A stretch of 17,236 bases of DNA from S141-55 sp964422065 (GTDB lineage Bacteria; Hydrothermota; Hydrothermia; WGAB01), in assembly GCA_964422065.1 (NCBI GenBank), contig CAYQZW010000030.1, positions 1 through 17,236 on the forward strand, read 5' to 3'. Below the pieces are notes generated by a model. It had not been told where the DNA came from. It made no database searches and worked only from the letters and a program-made list of their open reading frames with translations. Positions within the stretch are counted from its first letter, which is position 1; every line of letters begins with the position of its first letter. Positions 14,526 to 17,236 of the stretch are shown here, in pieces. The position numbers were made by a program, and so were the translations under genes.

Positions 14526-15108
14526 CCGATGGCTCCTGAAGGTTTTCTAAACTTTCCATAAACTCTTCCCGTGCTTTTTCCAGGCGTTCTTCAAGGGTAT
14601 TATAGACCACGAAACCGCGTTGAGGATCTTCGACTACCACACCCAATCCGACAGGCTCTTCTACGAACTGGAACGTCTGATCCCGTTGTTTCAGTGTCTT
14701 TTCCACAAGCGGACGATAGTGAGGATCAACACGAACAATCAAGGTCGTCCCCGGCTCCTGGAAATATTGTAAGGTCTCCTCCAGCCACTGGAGGAGTAGG
14801 GATTCCTTCTCGGACGGGGACAGGTTTTCCAGTTTAGCTCGGACCCGTTGTTCGACCTCTTGGAGAACCCGATGTTTCGCACCCAGGATTTTTTCTCGGG
14901 TCAAACGATGGGCCTCGCCAAGTTGGCGGGCCCGTTCAATCTGCATCTCGGATTCCAGTTGTTTCAGTCTCTGTTGGATGATCTGGTTGCGTTTCTGCTC
15001 TGTTTGCTTCCGGATCTCCTCGATCTTCTGATGTGCCTCTTGGAAAATACGTTGTTTTCTGCGCTCGACGGCAGCGGCGAGCGCACCTTTCACGCCCGAA
15101 ACGGCCAT
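14518..15108 (-). CDS. ntpE: A/V-type ATP synthase subunit E (peripheral stalk)
   Basis: Subunit E forms, with G/H, the peripheral stalk that anchors the catalytic head to subunit I. The 196-aa length is usual. Residues 5-100 are one long charged helix rich in Gln, Glu, Arg and Lys (RKQRIFQEAHQKIEEIRKQT). The C-terminal globular part has an LIVRVDP strand and the conserved GLGVVVEDPQRGFVVYNTLEERLE, typical of archaeal and bacterial E subunits, where a Gly-Gly-hydrophobic stretch precedes N-T/S-hydrophobic and a terminal helix. It begins 4 bases after the proteolipid stop without a clear ribosome site, so coupling is likely. Subunits C, F, A, B and D do not follow as they do in most A/V-ATPase operons; a polysaccharide export gene follows, overlapping by 8 bases. 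Confidence 0.9.
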   Translation of the reverse strand: MAVSGVKGALAAAVERRKQRIFQEAHQKIEEIRKQTEQKRNQIIQQRLKQLESEMQIERARQLGEAHRLTREKILGAKHRVLQEVEQRVRAKLENLSPSEKESLLLQWLEETLQYFQEPGTTLIVRVDPHYRPLVEKTLKQRDQTFQFVEEPVGLGVVVEDPQRGFVVYNTLEERLEKAREEFMESLENLQEPSDG

Positions 15109-15112
15109 GATC

Positions 15113-15424
15113 TTAGAGAACGAAGAGCAGGATCGAAACGACGAACCCGAGAATCACGGCCGTTTCCGGAATCGCGATCATGATGATGATGGGACCAATG
15201 AGGTCCGGCCGCTCGGCCAACGCACCCGCACCTGCCGCACCGATCTTTGCTTGGGCATACCCTGTGGCCAGAGAGGGTAGCCCGATCGCTAAGGATGCGC
15301 CGATAAAGAGTAAGCCGCTCCGACCGGCCTCCATCGCCTGTGCAGCTTCCTGCGCAAACCCAAGAGCAACCAGCGCCAGGAGTCCAGTGATCACGGAAAG
15401 AACCGACAGCGCCTTCTTCAGCAT
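15113..15424 (-). CDS. ntpK: A/V-type ATP synthase subunit K (proteolipid c-ring)
   Basis: This is the ion-carrying rotor-ring subunit. The 103-aa protein has an N-terminal hydrophobic segment ending LGFAQ, probably a cleaved signal, and then a two-helix hairpin. Helix one is GASLAIGLPSLATGYAQAKIGAAGAGA, the polar loop is LAERPDL, and helix two is GPIIIMIAIPETAVILGF. The carboxylate that binds the ion is E87 in IPET. From memory of the family, size, signal-like start and motif are close to the Thermus proton-translocating protein. The TQ-type sodium ligands of Enterococcus NtpK are not seen. The ATG at 15424 is chosen over 15532 because AGGAGGT lies 7 bases upstream and the family begins MxKK. 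It starts one base after the stop of subunit I. Confidence 0.94.
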   Translation of the reverse strand: MLKKALSVLSVITGLLALVALGFAQEAAQAMEAGRSGLLFIGASLAIGLPSLATGYAQAKIGAAGAGALAERPDLIGPIIIMIAIPETAVILGFVVSILLFVL

Positions 15425-15425
15425 C

Positions 15426-17236
15426 TTACTTACCTCCTCTTTTGAAGGGTTGAAAGTCTCGACCTCCGGTGAGATAAAATTTGGAGAAAAACTCCACAAA
15501 CTGCAGTCGCAAGCCCTGTACTGTGGGATCAAAGATCCCTAACAAAGTGTTGAGGGCATGGAAGAGCAGTGCGACTGCCAACCCAAACAGGAAAATCCCG
15601 ATGATCCCCCCAAACATGTTGGCGATCATGCCCAGAATGGCAGAGGACAATCCAATGGCCATGAGTCGGGCATAGGAGAACATATTGCCCATGGCTGAAA
15701 GGATCTCCAAGGGCGCAACAAAGTTATGGAGTTTCACAACCGCTGGGATCGCGAGGATGAGCATGACGATCCCCACCTTCACCAGGATAGACGGCCAACC
15801 TTGCCATCCTGCGATCAAATAGAGGATCGGCATGACAAAAGACAAAGAAAGACCCAAAAGACCGATGAAACGGGCCAGTTCATACCAAGCGTGATGTTTA
15901 TCTCCAAGTCGCAGGTGATTAAGAAAGCCCAAAAATACCCCCAGGTTCACCTGAAACACGCCAAAAATCACGGCCATTGCTAAAACGGGGCGAACTTCGT
16001 GCGTTCGATGAACGATCAGTGGATGCATTCCCAGTTTTTCTCCCAAGTCACCAAATGCCTCACCGTACAAAATCCCGAACAGGAATGTCCAGGCCATGGC
16101 CCACAGGAACATGTGCGCCACTCCTTTGAGAAAGGCGTTGTTTTTGGCTTTCAACCAGAGAAAGCCAAAAATCAGCGTTCCCACAGCTGCATAGCCAATA
16201 TCTCCCAACATGAAGCCAAAGTAGAACGGGAAGAAGAGATAAAGAAATGGCGTGGGATCGATAGTTCCGTAAATCGGGGGCTGGAAAATCCGCAAAAGGC
16301 CCTGAAACGGACGCAACAATCGGGGGTTTTCTAATTTCACTGGGACCTTGGGGTATTCCTCTTTGACCGGCTCCAGAATCTCCACGTGAACCGCATCCCC
16401 GAATCTTTCCTTTAAGGCCTTCCTTACGCCCTCGGCCTCACGCTGTGGGACCCAAGCCTGTAAATAAAAAAGAAGTTGAGATTCGCTGGGGTACTCCCTT
16501 CGTGCTTTTAGCAACCGATATTGATCGGTAAAATACGTTTTGAGTTGTCGAATTTCCACTTCATAGGTTTGTCTGAAAGTTTCAAGGCGTTGCTCTAACT
16601 CAGCAATCTTCTTAGGAAGTTCTGAGAGGTCTTTCTCAATCCGTTTCAAGCTCTCTCGGAGTTCCAAATCTCGGTACCGTTCAGGAAGAACCAATTCATT
16701 GAGTCCTTCCTCTCGGATGATTTGGCGGAAGTCATCGGCTTTTTCCTGGGAGAGAACAACCAGTCCAGCAATACGATCCCCTTTCATCTCCGTAGTCACA
16801 AGCTCAAACGCCCCCTCTGTCAACTCTGCTAACTCCTCCTTGATGAGGTCCAGAATCCTCGCTTCTGACCTGGGGAATGTGATGCCGATGAAGACCTGAT
16901 CCCCCACCTCTTTTCTTTCTACTAAGGGCAACACTGCCTGGAGGATGTTCCGATAATCTTCGAGTGCGGCTCGCTGGTTCTGGAGGTGAAGGAGATCCCG
17001 CATGATCTGATCGTACTCCGCTTTCAAGGCATTCAATCGGTCTACAGGATCCTCAGGTTCGGCAGGCTCTGCCTGCTCCGGAATCTCACCCAGCCCCTTT
17101 TCCATTTCCTTCAGTGCAGACAACGCTTGGATGACTTCGTGTTCTTTCCTGCGCTCTTCTTCTGTTAGTTCTGGCTTCTTGAGGACTTCCGTCTCTGGAC
17201 CGGAATCGAGATGAGCCACCCCCAACTCGTACAAAA
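15426..17236 (-). CDS. ntpI: A/V-type ATP synthase subunit I (a-subunit), 5' end cut by window
   Basis: Subunit I is the membrane stator that passes ions to the c-ring. About 602 residues are visible. The fragment opens with LYELGVAHLDS, a motif normally some 25-30 residues into the protein, so the true start lies beyond the window and the TTG at 17234 is not a start. Residues to about 300 form the cytoplasmic arm with two long coiled-coils (about 65-100 and 190-235) and paired alpha-beta modules. From about 320 the membrane part begins with FPFYFGFMLGDIGYA, followed by seven or so helices. The essential arginine is R523 in FSYARLMAIGLSSA (codon 15666-15668), which faces the proteolipid glutamate. 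The C terminus ends FKRGGK. The next gene starts one base after the stop. The I-K-E order matches Thermus and Enterococcus. Confidence 0.95.
   Translation of the reverse strand, partial: LYELGVAHLDSGPETEVLKKPELTEEERRKEHEVIQALSALKEMEKGLGEIPEQAEPAEPEDPVDRLNALKAEYDQIMRDLLHLQNQRAALEDYRNILQAVLPLVERKEVGDQVFIGITFPRSEARILDLIKEELAELTEGAFELVTTEMKGDRIAGLVVLSQEKADDFRQIIREEGLNELVLPERYRDLELRESLKRIEKDLSELPKKIAELEQRLETFRQTYEVEIRQLKTYFTDQYRLLKARREYPSESQLLFYLQAWVPQREAEGVRKALKERFGDAVHVEILEPVKEEYPKVPVKLENPRLLRPFQGLLRIFQPPIYGTIDPTPFLYLFFPFYFGFMLGDIGYAAVGTLIFGFLWLKAKNNAFLKGVAHMFLWAMAWTFLFGILYGEAFGDLGEKLGMHPLIVHRTHEVRPVLAMAVIFGVFQVNLGVFLGFLNHLRLGDKHHAWYELARFIGLLGLSLSFVMPILYLIAGWQGWPSILVKVGIVMLILAIPAVVKLHNFVAPLEILSAMGNMFSYARLMAIGLSSAILGMIANMFGGIIGIFLFGLAVALLFHALNTLLGIFDPTVQGLRLQFVEFFSKFYLTGGRDFQPFKRGGK
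15432..15437 (-). promoter_or_regulatory. Shine-Dalgarno site of ntpK within the 3' end of ntpI
   Basis: Minus-strand GGAGGT encodes the Gly-Gly near the C terminus of subunit I and lies 7 bases before the ntpK ATG (15424). It decides the short ntpK start and gives a strong site for the most abundant subunit of the complex. Confidence 0.75.

Noticed and set aside
15425..15532. Longer ntpK from 15532
   Set aside because: The extra 36 residues are the C-terminal coding part of subunit I in another frame. A strong SD stands before 15424.
1..17236. CRISPR arrays, insertion sequences, prophage or toxin-antitoxin genes
   Set aside because: No regularly spaced repeats, transposase or integrase motifs, or small paired genes were seen on either strand. 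The only long direct repeat is the contig-end overlap.

Overview
All recognisable protein genes and the single tRNA lie on the minus strand, so the window is read from its right end to its left end. It looks like core chromosome of an uncultured, probably thermophilic bacterium. The signs are a bacterial GroES/GroEL, a gyrase A subunit and System II cytochrome c maturation, together with an A/V-type ATPase of the kind found in Thermus and scattered bacterial phyla. The proteins are rich in charged residues and most stem pairs of the tRNA are G-C. A 203-aa protein of the 'LLPGxGE..xGxPRAA' type resembles families seen in FCB-group and WOR-3/Hydrothermae-like lineages; this placement is a low-confidence inference. 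The window is probably from a metagenome assembly, because a 100-N gap is flanked by two identical 55-bp copies of the same sequence.

Layout in transcription order (right to left). (1) 17236-14518: A/V-type ATPase subunits I (5' end cut by the window), K (proteolipid) and E, tightly packed. (2) 14525-10018: an exopolysaccharide module of a small Wza-like export protein, a nucleotide-sugar dehydrogenase and a Wzz/Wzc-type tyrosine autokinase. The autokinase gene contains the assembly gap and is almost certainly intact (809 aa after merging the overlap). (3) 9984-6935: gyrA and a coupled hypothetical membrane/envelope protein. (4) 6911-3326: a promoter, then groES, groEL, a perfect 14-bp hairpin, an FmdB-type zinc ribbon, an ArsR-type regulator and a PfkB-family kinase. 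(5) 3316-1919: a good sigma70-type promoter, tRNA-Arg(ACG), tadA (the enzyme that edits this very tRNA) and a DEDDh exonuclease with a WYL-like C-terminal domain. (6) 1879-16: a promoter and the ccsA-resB cytochrome c assembly pair.

There is no stretch longer than 300 bases without a gene. The longest gaps are 127 bases upstream of groES (promoter), 69 bases upstream of ccsA (promoter) and the tRNA region. I found no mobile elements, CRISPR arrays or rRNA. The most interesting points are the tRNA-Arg(ACG)-tadA substrate-enzyme pair with an SD-less pyrimidine leader, the exonuclease-WYL fusion, a possible leaderless ccsA transcript, the I-K-E ATPase block running into polysaccharide genes, and the assembly artefact that splits the autokinase.
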